NCBI GenBank assembly: GCA_030340625.1
Contig: JAOPHQ010004302.1
Coordinates: forward strand, 96,001 to 160,000
From: Merluccius polli
Lineage: Eukaryota > Chordata > Actinopteri > Gadiformes > Merlucciidae
DNA: 64,000 bases
Direction: 5' to 3'
The translations under genes and the position numbers were made by a program. The notes under the pieces were generated by a model. That model saw only the letters and a list, made by a program, of their open reading frames with translations. It searched no databases and was not told the DNA's origin. Below are positions 46,235-58,580 of this stretch, one piece after another (position 1 is the first letter of the stretch; each line of letters starts with the position of its first letter).

Positions 46235-47144
46235 CTGCTCCCCGGCCAGCCTCACCGCAGAACTGCAGGTTGGGTGTGACCCGACAGTCGGGTCCGTCAC
46301 ACCCGCAGCGAAACGATGACCTCAACCTTCGGACGTCCAATCGTAGGAGAGGTGAAGCGGACCGGTCGTCATGGATACGATCTGTATCTCTCTAAGGGTG
46401 TGGACCTACAAGACACAGAGGAGAAGAAGATGTCAGAGAACATGTGACCCTCAGATCGTATCGGGTATGAAACATTATCAATGTCATTATGACACGTTTT
46501 ACTCTCATGTTGTTGTGGTATACATATTGTATGTTCTTCACTTTTATAAGATTTGTTTCTTTTGTACCCAATATAAAAAAAATATTGAAAAAAATCACGA
46601 CTGGACAATTTTGTTTTGACATAATGAAGAAAAACACTTTTTTATACTGAATTTTTTAGGGAAAAAACCCCAATAATAATAATCTGACACAGATTACCTC
46701 TACACCCCCACCCCACCCCCCACGACTGCTTCATGAGATTTACAGATTCATACCCAGATTAACCGCTTCAGAACTATGTCAAAATGTCTTGGTGAGGGAA
46801 TTATGAATTATGACAAATTGCTGGTCGGTATTTTTTTTTGCCCCGTTTTTGGCGGGAGTGCTGGGGTTTGTGCAGCAAAATCCGCCTCTTTAGCGTTTTA
46901 ATTAAAGCTTTCAGTGGACTGATTTTGTGATGACACAGGGATTGGGAAAGTAGGGAACATGGACACCAATCTTGGCAGAGTTACGGCACAGCGGGGGGGC
47001 AATGGAGCAATGGACTTAATTCCATTTTAACATCACTAACATGACCATGACATTAACGCATTAGAGATTATTATATATTCGGTATAGTCCCTTAAATTTG
47101 CCACAGCAATACAGTGCTTAATATAGATGGAGTGATAGAGTGCC

Positions 47145-47150
47145 AATAAA
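47145..47150 (+). terminator. pdzd7: Candidate poly(A) signal of pdzd7
   Basis: AATAAA about 910 nt after the pdzd7 stop. The stretch 46235-47144 is otherwise gene-free and would be its 3' UTR. Confidence 0.5.
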
Positions 47151-47254
47151 GCTTCAAGAGATTGTATTTTGATTGTTATGATGCATGTTATAAATATGAA
47201 TGATTTATGGATGAAAAGGATGACATCAGCAGCCCCTTTAAGGTGATTCAATTT

Positions 47255-50200
47255 GTTCTTTTAATTAAAAACACAGTCATTTGTACAAGAAATTTACACA
47301 TAAAAATATACACAGACGACTACACACTCTATGGATTAATGACGACATAACGGACCGAAACACGAAAAAAAAGACAAAAAAGAAATGGACACAAACAATA
47401 AGAAACAAACACAACACAAGTAAAAAATAGTGTTAAACTTGCTTTGGTCTAGTCACAGTGGCTAAATAAGCAATAGATACTTTGTCTCAATAGAAGACAA
47501 TGTCACTCTGTTATGCGGTTTAGTGTCTCGTATATTTACACCAAGAAGAACGCTAATGCGATTATGAATAGAGAAGGATATGAGAGTGGTGCGCACGGTA
47601 ATGGCGGTCCGTCGGCTGTGGATGAATATGTGCTTGTTGACGATCGGCCTTTTGGTGTCGTCGCATCGAAACACCGCAGGCCAAATGTAACCTGTTCCAT
47701 TAGCAGAGGTTTTGCTTTGCTTAAGGTTTATTTACTACTTTAGGCCTGATGCAATGTCCATTGATGATTATGCACCAATGACACACCGATACGTTGGTAA
47801 TTATGACATCCCATAACCCAATAGGCTTATGGTGGTGGAAGAGGGTTAACTTGAAAATGTGGTACATTTTCAATCTCAGGTCATAAAAAATGTTGATATT
47901 GAAATTTGGCCAAATTGTTTAGATGGATTTATTTACGAAAATACCTGTGATTGGAGCGAATCTGGCCTTTACTTCAGCAGGGGAACCCGTTTGAAATACC
48001 CCATTTCGATGCATTGCTAAAATAACGAATATCGACAACAACCAGAGATGAGGTGGAGATTGAGTGATGAGTGAAAATCAAACGATAGATCGGTCAAAAT
48101 GGAGAGAAGACAGTTTACTACTAAATCATAGGCCCGAGATCAAAACGATGATCTCCCAAAAAGTCATATGGATTTGTCCCTCTATGTGTAATGTGGACAC
48201 CAAACCAAGATGTCCTCTCCCATTTCACCCCGAACCACCGTTCAAATCTGATCATGTGATATCGATATAGAAGTCTTTATATTCTGCATATTAAACCCAC
48301 GCTGACAAAATATCTTTAGGTGCTATTTATAAAAAATATATACATCATTATCTTTATTATATAGATTTTATATTTCTCTAGTATTTTGTTGATATAGACT
48401 CTGCATTTGTAAAATAAAAGATAACAGTTGTGTTTTATATATATATATATATATACCAATACTTTATTTTTTTATATCAATACGTGCCGTTCTCAGTGTT
48501 GGACACAGCCCTGCATATGCTCTCGTTCTCCCAAGTCTACAGAATCTTAACGGTAACATGTTTCCCATTGTAAGCTGGCGCCCAATGAAACCTTGTCTAA
48601 CAGATCATAATAATAATAGTAGTAATCATCGCAGCTACTCTATAAGCCAAGTCCTATCGTGTCATTTCAAGAGAGACCAAACTCAAACAGCTTTCCCCTA
48701 TAGTTGTGAAAAGAAACAAACAAAGAGCATGCAGTCATGCCGCTGTTGCTACTTCTGTACATCAGTCAGTCAACGCTACGGTCAAAGTAATAGTCTAGGT
48801 CGAAGGAGAGCAGTATTTGGTGGTTTTCCCTAACAAGTGCAAAATAAACAGCACTGAGAAGGATGGAGGGGTGGGTGGGGGGGGGGGGGGGGGGGTTGGC
48901 CATAAGCATGTCCATGATGTCATGTGACCAATGTTTAGATCCTGTTTGTTTTTTCTCTCACTGCAAAAAGGAAGGTTTTGAGCTGCAAACTTGAATATGG
49001 AGCTGAACTCATGTGAAATGCTGTCCACTCCTGTGGGTTGTAGTGCGACAGGACAGAGAGGAAACCTAAGAGACAATGAGGGCGCAAAGAGGGAGAGAGT
49101 TGGAGAGAGAGGAAGATGGAGAGTTAAAAATGGAGAGAGAGAGAGAGGTAGGGAGAGACAGAGAGAGTTCTAGTGGAACTGGGTTGATACCAACCATGCC
49201 CCCCCCCCCCCCCCGCCCGCCCACACACACACATATTTGAAAAATGTAAATGTTTATACAAAAAAACGACCACTTTGCAGCATGAGTTTTTGACATGCGG
49301 ACAGAGTGCGATAGTGGTTAACTGTTGGTGGTCTGGATCGGGTCGGACGCAGTGTGAACATTTGGTTTCTGTCTTCACGGCGGTTCAGCAAATGACAGAA
49401 CAGAAGGTCTGAGTGTAAGCAAAACCGAGAGCCAAAGTCAAATGTGGTCACGGCAGGCTTGAAGACGTCTCTTTTTGCCGTAAGTAACTTAATCCTCGGT
49501 GAACCGACTTTTTGTTTTTCCGTTGCCGGCGGTGACCACTTGTTTAACTGCTTTTCCCCGGAGCGACGGCGTCCCCAATACATTCCACTTGGAAAACTCA
49601 CTGCTGAGATGAGACCTTCACAATAAAAGCCTCCTGAACAGTTTCTTTGCTTTTTTAATTTTTTTATTTTTAAAGGTTTCCACTCCTCCTTGAGGCGCGA
49701 CGCAAACAGGTGAACTGAAAATAGTGTGAATATATAATAAGATATTGCATATTTGGTGTTTGGTGTTTTCCCTTTTACGAGTCTTGTGGTGTGCAGCAGT
49801 CTTGCTGACGAACCACGGCAGCGGCAACGATGCTAATGTTGACCACTTGGATTACGGCTGTCCGCGTGACACAACCAGCTAGCGACGCACGTGCTAGCGG
49901 CTAACTGTTTGTTAGCCTTGTGTGCTACCACGAGAAGTCCTGATCGTTGTGTGCTAGTCTGTTAACTTTCTTTTTTTCTTTTTGCTACTGCTGTTTTAAA
50001 TACCCTGATTCGTAGTGTGTTACAAAAACAACACAAATATCATGCGATTCTCTTGGGTTGGTCAGGGTCCATACTGAGGAGAGACCGGAGGAAAACCGCC
50101 CCTCTGTGCTGCTGGTATCGAGTAAAAAGACCCATGATCCATTATGTGAGCTGCGAAGGGAATATAAGTGTGGTCAACATAGTATCTGTTAATCCAAAGG

Positions 50201-50487
50201 CATAGGACGTCCACTTCCCCTGGTCTCCTGTCCCCAGCCAGTGAGTTCTGGTTCCAGGGGGAAGAGGCATCCAAGATTTTGCCTGAACAGGTGCCACTTC
50301 CTTGGGGGGGGGGGGGGGGGGGGGGGGGGTGGTGGTGGTGGTGGGGGTCAGGGAAGAGACGTCTGTGATTGGTTCCTCGATTCGCAATGGAGGTCCTTGA
50401 CTATAGGAGTGCTGGTGATGTGGACCAATTGGGGTGGGGGCAGAGTGTCCCCGTCTATAGGAGCGTCTTACGGCGGCCCTAGACGCG
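47255..50487 (-). other. lzts2: Probable 3' UTR of lzts2
   Basis: About 3.2 kb after the lzts2 stop, AT-rich, with no gene. An ATTAAA on the minus strand lies near 47258-47263 and AATAAA-like signals near 48459, so the true end is uncertain. It contains G and C homopolymers (48877-48895, 49201-49214, 50304-50329), an (AT)n near 48437-48455 and a GA-rich run near 49080-49165. Confidence 0.4.
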
Positions 50488-53400
50488 TTAAATCTCGGTG
50501 GCGGTGATCTCCTCGAAGTGGATGTCGCTGCTGCCGTTGTGGAGCTCGTAGTGGTGGTCCCCGTCGTCGCGGTTCTCCAGCTCCAAGCTCAGCTCCCTCA
50601 TGGCCCGCTCCAGGTCCCGGTTCCTCCGGTACATCTGGATGTAGTTCTGCTGCAGCTGCTTCTGGTAGCGGATCACCTGCAAAAAGGTGAGCGGGGGAAA
50701 AAAATGGATACAGGTTGTTATTAGTATTGGTCAATTTAATTTGGATTAAAAAAAAAATCATCTGAATTCTTTATTAAGGTTTAGTTGTCTTAACCATTTA
50801 AAATAAGTGACATTAAATTTAAACTAAAGTTAAATGAATTGTATAATTATTATGACGTATATTATGAAGTATTGTCATTGCTCTACACCTATTCTTATGT
50901 ACACGCATTCACACAAGCTCATCTCAATTTGGGCCTATTGAAAAAGCTAATGAATTCATGTGTTTTTTTATTTGTTCATTCTTTCTTGTGCTCATATGAA
51001 CATTTGGGAAGTGGATTAAGAATTAAAAAAAAAAAAACACCTTATATTTAAAAAATAAATATTCTCCTCTCACCTTTTCCTTCTCCTCCTGCCACACCCT
51101 CCTCTCATCCTGGAACCCGGACAGCTGCTCCTCCGCTGTCCTCCTCTCGTACATCAGCTCAGCCTTCAGCCTCTCCACCTTGAGAAGAGAGAGAGGTCAC
51201 ATTAAACAACCTGCCTCATCCAAGTTCACCCAGTTATGGTATATTTACGTTGATTTAGGATTTTACAGTACTACAACTCTCAATCTCAAACTCTTGAGTC
51301 CTCTCAATATGAGTATTGCCAACAAAAAATCCCATGATGCATTCTGATGTACAAGCCCTATAAGAAAAGAATGAACAGAAATCAGATCCGCGGTCGCATA
51401 CCTGCTGCCGCAGCCCAAGCACGGCCTCGGCGTTCTGCCTCTGAGCCTTGGACTCGTCGCTCTCCCCTCCCCACACCAGGCGACTCTCGTCCGCCTCGCG
51501 GTACACTGAGGGACTGGGGCCTCCCCGACCCGACACGCCCCTACCGCTGCTGTGCTGCAGCTGCTGCTGCTGCAGGGACATGTTCACACAACACGATTGG
51601 CCCTTCATGCCCGGAGGTCCGCCGTGATTGGCCAGGGCGTCGCAGAGGCGGGCCATCTCCTCCTCCAGACGGCCCATCTTCTCACGGAGCAGCTCCGCCT
51701 CGCTCTTGCGCCGCTGCAGCTCGTTCTCACAGACCTCCAGCTCCAGGGAGCGCGTGCGCACGGCTGCCTGAGCCTCCTGCGACCGCATCTGGCTAGCCTG
51801 CACCTCGGAGCGAGCCTCCCGGAGCTGGGCCTTCAGCACCACGATATCCCCCGCCTTCTGGCTCAACTCCGACTGGAGCTCCTTCAGCTGCTGCTTCAGC
51901 AGGCTGATCTCCCCTGACTTCTGACATACCTGGGGGGGGGGGGGGGGGGGGGGTGAGAGGAGACCATGCGTGCAGAGATGAGAGACGACACACCGATCCT
52001 CTCCTAGAGTTGCATTCACCGTAGAGCTGCACGCATATGACTAAAATGATAATTGCGCTTCTTTTGCCTGATATTGTGATTGGGATTATTCATTGTGATT
52101 AACAGATTATCGGTTAAATTCATATTCTGTGGTGGCTTCTGTATATGAAAAATAGGTAAATAAATAAATAAAAGCTATTGCTGAGTTGTGACAGTTTGCA
52201 AGTTGATTTTAATGTAAGAGGCATACAAAATCTGATTTATTTCTGTTTTTATCATTGAAAAAAAATAAATATATATATATTTTATGAATTGCAACAGAGG
52301 CCAAAATCGCAATTAATTGTGCAGCCCTAATTCACGGTATTTCTATGGAAACATGTGTTCTTGATGAACAATACATCCGTTCACATTCACACCTACAGAG
52401 GACTTACCCTATTCTTTGAGAATTACAAAATCACAAAACAACACATTAAGTGTTACTCAAGCCTTGCTTGTATTTTCCTGATTGCCCTCTGTATACAGCA
52501 AGCTTATACAGTAAAACCACAGGGGGTCGTAATGTACAATGTCTAAACAACGACCGCCACCCACCTCCCACTTGGTCTCCTCCAGGCGTGGGCCCAGCTG
52601 GGTCTGCTCCCTCTGGATGCTGGCACACCTCCTCTCTAAGCTCTCTCTGTCCTGCAGGAGAGCGGAGAAGTCCTCCTGCAGCTTCTTCTTCTCCTGCTGC
52701 AGCTGGAACACCTGAGACAGCACAACAGCAATAATGATCAGAATCACAAAGAGTTGAGTTGTCAAGTTCGCGTCCACTTTTAACTTCAGCTTTCAACTTT
52801 ATTTGTCTCCAGAGGGCAATCAGTTTTGCAGCGAGACATAGAAACAAGACAGACATAGATACAAGACAAGACTACAGACTATAAAATACAAAAAGGGGAG
52901 TACAACAGGGGTCCAAATGTGCTTGAAGAATAAAGGGCTGGATTTCGGGACATCTGTTACAAGATCAACATGTCACCAGCATGCATACAACATGGATATG
53001 TTACAACAATCAGAATCTCAAAGAGTTTAAAATGAAGATATAAAAAAGAAGAATATATAATATATGTAAAAATAAAGTAACACCTCGCTATTACAAAAAG
53101 GTCTTTTAAAGTGTTCACACAGCCTTAGTAACCTCTATGTGTCCCGATGCGACACCACAGCAGCCAATTAAATTACCCTAATTGTAGGCCTTAAATGTAT
53201 TCTCCAGTGATGTATACATCTATACTCTACCCTATGCCCACCAGAAACACCAGTCATTAGTTTTATGGGCTTTTAATGCCTTTAGGGATAGAGGAGACTG
53301 GACTGGAAAGTGGGTTGAAAGAGAGTAGGAAGGGCATGTTGTATAACGCTGCTTTCACACCTGAGGTGTTTGGTCGGTTCTAATCGAACCCTGGAGGGCT

Positions 53401-55486
53401 TTGACCGATAGTGCGGTTCGTTTGGGGTGATGTGAGCACTACAGCTCCCCCCCACACTTAAATATTTTGTTGTTTTTCATAGCGCACAGTATAGTAATCT
53501 CCATCTTCCATAGTAATCTCTGTGTGTTTTACCTGCAGCTGAAGCACCTGCTGGGCTCTCTGGGCCTTCTGTGAGGCCTGCTTCATCTTGGCTGAGCAGC
53601 TCTGTCTCAGCTCCTCCATGTCCCGCTCACAACGCCGCTGCTTCTCCTCATACACCTGCCAGGGTGAGGGGGCGAGAGGTCAGGGGTCAGGCAGTGTGCG
53701 TGAGTTTGGAAACTCGGTTCTGAAGCACCTGATTATTGTCGTTTTGATTGTATTGTTTCACTTGTAAGGCACTTCATTATAGTCTGCTAAATGAATACAT
53801 CTAAATGTATGCAACATAGATATACACAAAGCTGTCATATAATCTGACTTGACCTCCTTAAACACAACCTCCTTCGACCCCCCCCCCCCCCCCCCCCCCC
53901 TTCAATAAAATCAAGGAGAGAAACCCCGAACAAGAAACCGCTGCTGTTGCTATAACAACAACAGCAGTGGTAGCGGAAAGTGTGCCATCTTACTTGGCAG
54001 ATGGCCGCCTCGTTCTCGTCCAGGTTCTCGCGGAGCTGCAGCAGCTCCAGGTCCCTCTCCCGCAGCTTCTCCTCCAGCTCCCGCAGCACCCCCTCGTAGC
54101 CCTCCACAGGGGGCGGCGAGTGGCTGCACGACCCGCTGTCCGAGAGGGGCTGGCCGCGCCCGCTCAGCGAGCCCGACCCCGAGCTCTTGCTGGACGACGA
54201 CCGGCCGCTGTCCGAGTTGCTGTGGCCGTGGTTATTACCGCTTCCCATGGTGGTCACGGCGGCGGTGGCGGTGGCGACGGCGGTGGCGGTGGTCCGGCCC
54301 AGGCTCGGCGCCACCTCCAGCGGGCCGCCCCCCAGCCCCCCGGAGGCGGACCCATTGCTGGAGCCCTCGCTGGGGGCGAGGCTGCAGCCTGTGCTGCTGT
54401 GGGTGGGGAGGCTGGACAGGGAGTTGCGGCCTGAGTCCGACATGGAGCAGGACTGGCTGCTGCGCGCATTGCGCCCGCCACTGTACGAGTTGCGCTTCTC
54501 CTCCGAGCTAACGGAAGCAGCGCTGCCGCCGTTAGCGTTAGGGTTAGCGTTGCTGACGCTCGACCCCCCGAGAGGCAGCAGGAGGTTGAGGCTCCCCTGG
54601 CTCTCTGACAGGCTGGTGCCCCCTGGCCGCGGGGAGAGGTACTGCACCGAGTGGCGGTTCTTGGGAACGACCGGTTTGAACGCCGTCGGGCGGATTAGCA
54701 CTTTCTCCATGTTCTGCCAGAATCAAAGTGGGGAAAGGAGGAAGAAAAAGAGCAAATGTCAACAGCGACTTGTAATGGCCAAGCAGTGCTAATTAATGAT
54801 GGGATGTGTGAAAGTAATTAGCGGAGGATCAGCGATAACACGGAGGGCAACCCGAGGGCGGGGGATATTTAAATTAGGTTTAATTGATATTCATGACTCA
54901 TTGAGCTGTTTTTTTTAATGATTTTATTCCCACTTCACGCAGAGAGGGGGAGATAAGGGACGATCGAACAATTAATAGAGTGTGTATGAGAGAGAGAGAG
55001 AATGAGAGAGGGATAGATAGAGAGAGGGAAATGTCAGGGAGAGAGGGAAAATGACTGGAATCTCCCAGGGTAAGTGAAAGTAAAAGAAAGTATGATGTGA
55101 AAGTGAACAATGGCAGAGAATGAAGAGGGAAAAATCAATGACGGAGGTAGTCAAGAAAGACAATAGAGAGAGAGCGAGAGAGAGAGAGAGCGAGAGAGAG
55201 AGAGCGGTATACGTGATCCGTAAGGGCTTTTTCTTAATGACTTTCCACATGGCTCATTGGACGTGTCACCAGACGCAAGTGAGCTCTGACATGAATGATG
55301 AGGTGCTGGCGAGGTGAACTACGGCTAAATGATGTATCTCCCCTGGCTGCGTCGGGCCAGGTGATTTAGCTTCCCAGTGTAGGGATCGATGGGAATAAAT
55401 AGCGAATAGCGACAGCTGACTCAATCTTGGGTAAAACATGGCAGGTAAAACGAACCCAGGTAAAACAAACGCACACTCTCAACATG

Positions 55487-55529
<43 letters not shown>

Positions 55530-56680
55530 GCACACCTCAGTAGAGTTTATGTGGCTATATCTAAGGGTTAAGCAGTAGATCAGGAAAATCACGATACAGC
55601 AGCAATCACTACCATCCAATGATGTACGTGACCTTGAGCTGTAATAACCAAAGTAGACCTTTCTGTACCTATCACATTTAGATGGTAATGTGATAATAAA
55701 CAGTGTGATTGATTCACAGAGTCAAACCCTCCCCATCAGGAGGTCAGAGTTCACGGTCGGTTATAGAGCGGTGCCACCTTTGGCAAGCGGGTGTTGAGGT
55801 CACACCGCTGTGTGTAGAAGATCTCATCTCTTCTCATCTCATCGCATCGGCAACTAGGGCTGGGCCGCATTAGATTTAGAAAGCACGCAGGCTTGGTGTG
55901 GGTCATTTTATCCATTCACTTCGCAAGAAAATGTTGAAAAACAGTCGCTGGCAATATGGACGTGATTACCAAGCAGGCTGACATGGCATTCGTTCAGTCA
56001 AACACATTTATTTCAAACAATTGCTTTTGCTTTTTTTTACTTTGTGCACTTTCCATGTCATTTCTAAAGCCAAGGAAAGCCACTCATTTTGCTTTAGAAT
56101 GATGAGGAGGGCAGGTGCTTTCTATCGATCCCATTGGGGGAACAAACAAAGTGTGCTGAATGAGATCAAGGTTAACTACAGCACAGGGATTACAAGCAAT
56201 GCAGTGAGAGTAAACACATGGTTCTCTATGCATTCAAATCTGAAGCAAAGGCTTGTGAGGCAACGAGTTGTAGTGTGATTTATGTTGTGAAATACAGTTG
56301 ACGTCATTTCATCCGCAAAGTCAGACCGCTCGACGTTAAAGAGACTGAAATATTGGGGGGAAATTAGCTCTCGTTGAACATTGGTGGGGACACGTCCTCC
56401 AGGCCCCCCTGGGAATTTCGCCCCCGCTTCAGATAGAAAAAGTGATGTCAGTAATCCCAGTTGGTTGAAAAGACTCACCTTCTCTAGCTGTCCTGACACT
56501 GGGATGAGTCTGGGCGGAGGCCCCCCTATGTTTCCGTTCAGGGTCCGGTTGTTGTCTCTCGTCTCCTCGGGGTCACTGTAGGGGCTCACAGGGGCCAGCA
56601 CCAGGTTGTGGTTCCAGTCCCCTACCACCACCTCCTCTAAACCATGTTTATAGTTCCCGTTGGCTCCACCACCGCCGGCG

Positions 56681-56712
<32 letters not shown>

Positions 56713-57225
56713 GCTGTTAGCAGCCACCACTCCTACTACCACTCCGCTCCCAGTGCTACCCAGCCTCGGGTGCTTCTTGGTAGGCAACGGCGGTGGCAGC
56801 ACCACCGGGGCCTTGAGCTGGGGTTGGAGCTGGGGCTGATGATGGTTCTGGTTCTGGTTGTGGTTCTGCTTATTGCCGATGACCAGCAGCTGCTCCAGGG
56901 AGCTGCCGCTGCGGAGGGTGCCGCTGTCCTGGACCCGGAAGCAGCTGGTGGCCGGTGTTGAGCGCCTGGTCTTGGCCGTGTACTCGCTGGCCGCCCGGCA
57001 GTGTCTCTCCTGGTAGGAGCGGCCGGAGATCAGGCTGCTGACGGAGCCCATGGCGGTGCCGACGATGGAGGAGGGGTCCCCGCGGGGTAAGGGGGGCGCG
57101 GAGCAGGGGCCGGACGAGGGGTGGGAGCAGGGCAGGGGCCGACACTGCTGCTGGAGACTGCTGTCGAGACTGCTGGATGCGGGGTGGTCACTCACAGACA
57201 CGGGCCGGGCCTGGACCAGAGCCAT
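50488..57225 (-). CDS. lzts2: Leucine zipper putative tumor suppressor 2
   Basis: Coiled-coil Fez1-family protein known to restrain beta-catenin signalling and katanin-mediated microtubule severing. Seven coding exons on the minus strand, all phase 0: 56479-57225, 53994-54713, 53533-53655, 52565-52711, 51402-51929, 51074-51178 and 50488-50676; 2559 nt, 852 residues (human 669). Diagnostic segments are MGSVSSLISGR (Met 59), RLIPVSGQLEK then NMEKVLIRPTAFKPV, SDSGRNSLSSLPT, NLDENEAAICQ, VFQLQQEKKKLQEDF, LGPRLEETKWE, QKSGEISLLKQQL and VIRYQKQLQQNYIQMYRRN. The N-terminal half is longer and low-complexity (Ser, Gly, Gln/His runs). Coiled coil spans about residues 465-835. The protein ends ITATEI, a class I PDZ-ligand type tail shared with human. 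The start exon opens at 57258 after TTTCAG, so 5' UTR exons lie further right. Which fish paralogue (a or b) is unknown. Confidence 0.93.
52022..52329. mobile_element. hAT MITE in lzts2 intron 4
   Basis: Opens TAGAGCTGCAC and closes GTGCAGCCCT. Flanks ATTCACCG (52014-52021) and ATTCACGG (52330-52337) match at 7 of 8 positions, an 8-bp hAT-type target duplication. Confidence 0.78.
54714..56478. other. lzts2: lzts2 intron 1
   Basis: 1.8 kb. GA-rich runs near 54985-55030 and 55165-55204, (AC)n at 55492-55528. No exon recognised. Confidence 0.7.
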
Positions 57226-57258
57226 GGTGGCACGGCAGTGTCACACAACCCAGGAACT

Positions 57259-58061
57259 CTGAAACCATAGAGAGAGAGAGAGAAAGAGAGAGAGACACAT
57301 GTAAATACTGAAATTCAAATGACAAATGTTTCCATGTCACTGTTAACAGCTAATTACGAGAACGCATATTCACTTATTTCTATCTTAAAATCATTTTGGC
57401 GGAGTGGTCATTAGCCAAGCAGACTGGAGTAATGGATAGAGGAAAGAGTGAGAACAGACAGAGATAATGGATGGAGGAAACACTGAGAAGAGACAGGAAG
57501 AAAGAGTGAGTCACGATCATCCAGTGATGTGCAGCTGCTCGGCAATTAAGCTCAGTGACCCCTCCATGTGAGAGGTCACATGTGCATCAGTTCTCAGGAA
57601 GTTAAGTCTCATTTCTTTTTCCTCCATTCCTCGATAATCACGCTGTTCCAACTGTCAGTTACTGTAAGTTAGTAACTCCACGGTTCAACTCTAAAAAGGA
57701 CGTTTTACGTTTTTTTCAAAGAAACAATTGTGCAGCAAATGGTGTTCCCTTTGCAAAATATGTTTAGCTCCAGTGTTACATAAGTGTTTCTTTAAAAACA
57801 AATCACACTCAGAGGCACTGTTGACAGTTGGACTTTTATTTTGAAAAAAACTTCCGAACTGAGTATTCACTATTGACTAAAAGACTAAAAGTAAGTGGCG
57901 GTGGGATGAAGTCTACAATGTCTAGATAGTATTATCAGTGTGATGGAGAGGCCACAGAGACACTGAGGGGACCCATAGCCAGTCTGTCGTGCCAAGCTAC
58001 AGTCCGTCTGGCCAAGAGGAATAATCCCAGCCAGCTATTACTGAATGATGCAGTCTGGCAG

Positions 58062-58102
<41 letters not shown>

Positions 58103-58546
58103 ACACAGACACACACATGCGCGCACACACACACATTAAACGTCCCATGTTTAATCAATGCCAACTGAAATCAGTGATGAGTGTGGAAATTAATGTCAAG
58201 GAGAAGGCCGAGAGAGAGAGAGAGAGAGAGAGAAATATATTATTATATTATATATTATTATTACTCTTCTGTACACCACTCAGTGAGGTGAATACTGCCT
58301 TGAATATACAACAGTGTGGCAGCAGATAATCAAGGCTGTGTGTGTGTGTGTGTGTGTGTTTATGTGGTGGAATGTGAGGGAGTTAGTTAGTGAGACGTGG
58401 ATAGTGAGCTGAACGGAGCAGGAGGATACACAGGAGATAGAGATATGTGCGGTATGTATTCATAAGCTCTGACCACTTCCCGTGCCCAAATAATCACACC
58501 TCCTTCCACCTCACATCCTCCCCTCTCCTCTCCCCTCCCTCCCCCC

Positions 58547-58580
<34 letters not shown>

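Noticed and set aside
53967..54792. Plus-strand ORFs of 155 and 201 codons
   Set aside because: Antisense shadows of GC-rich lzts2 exon 2.
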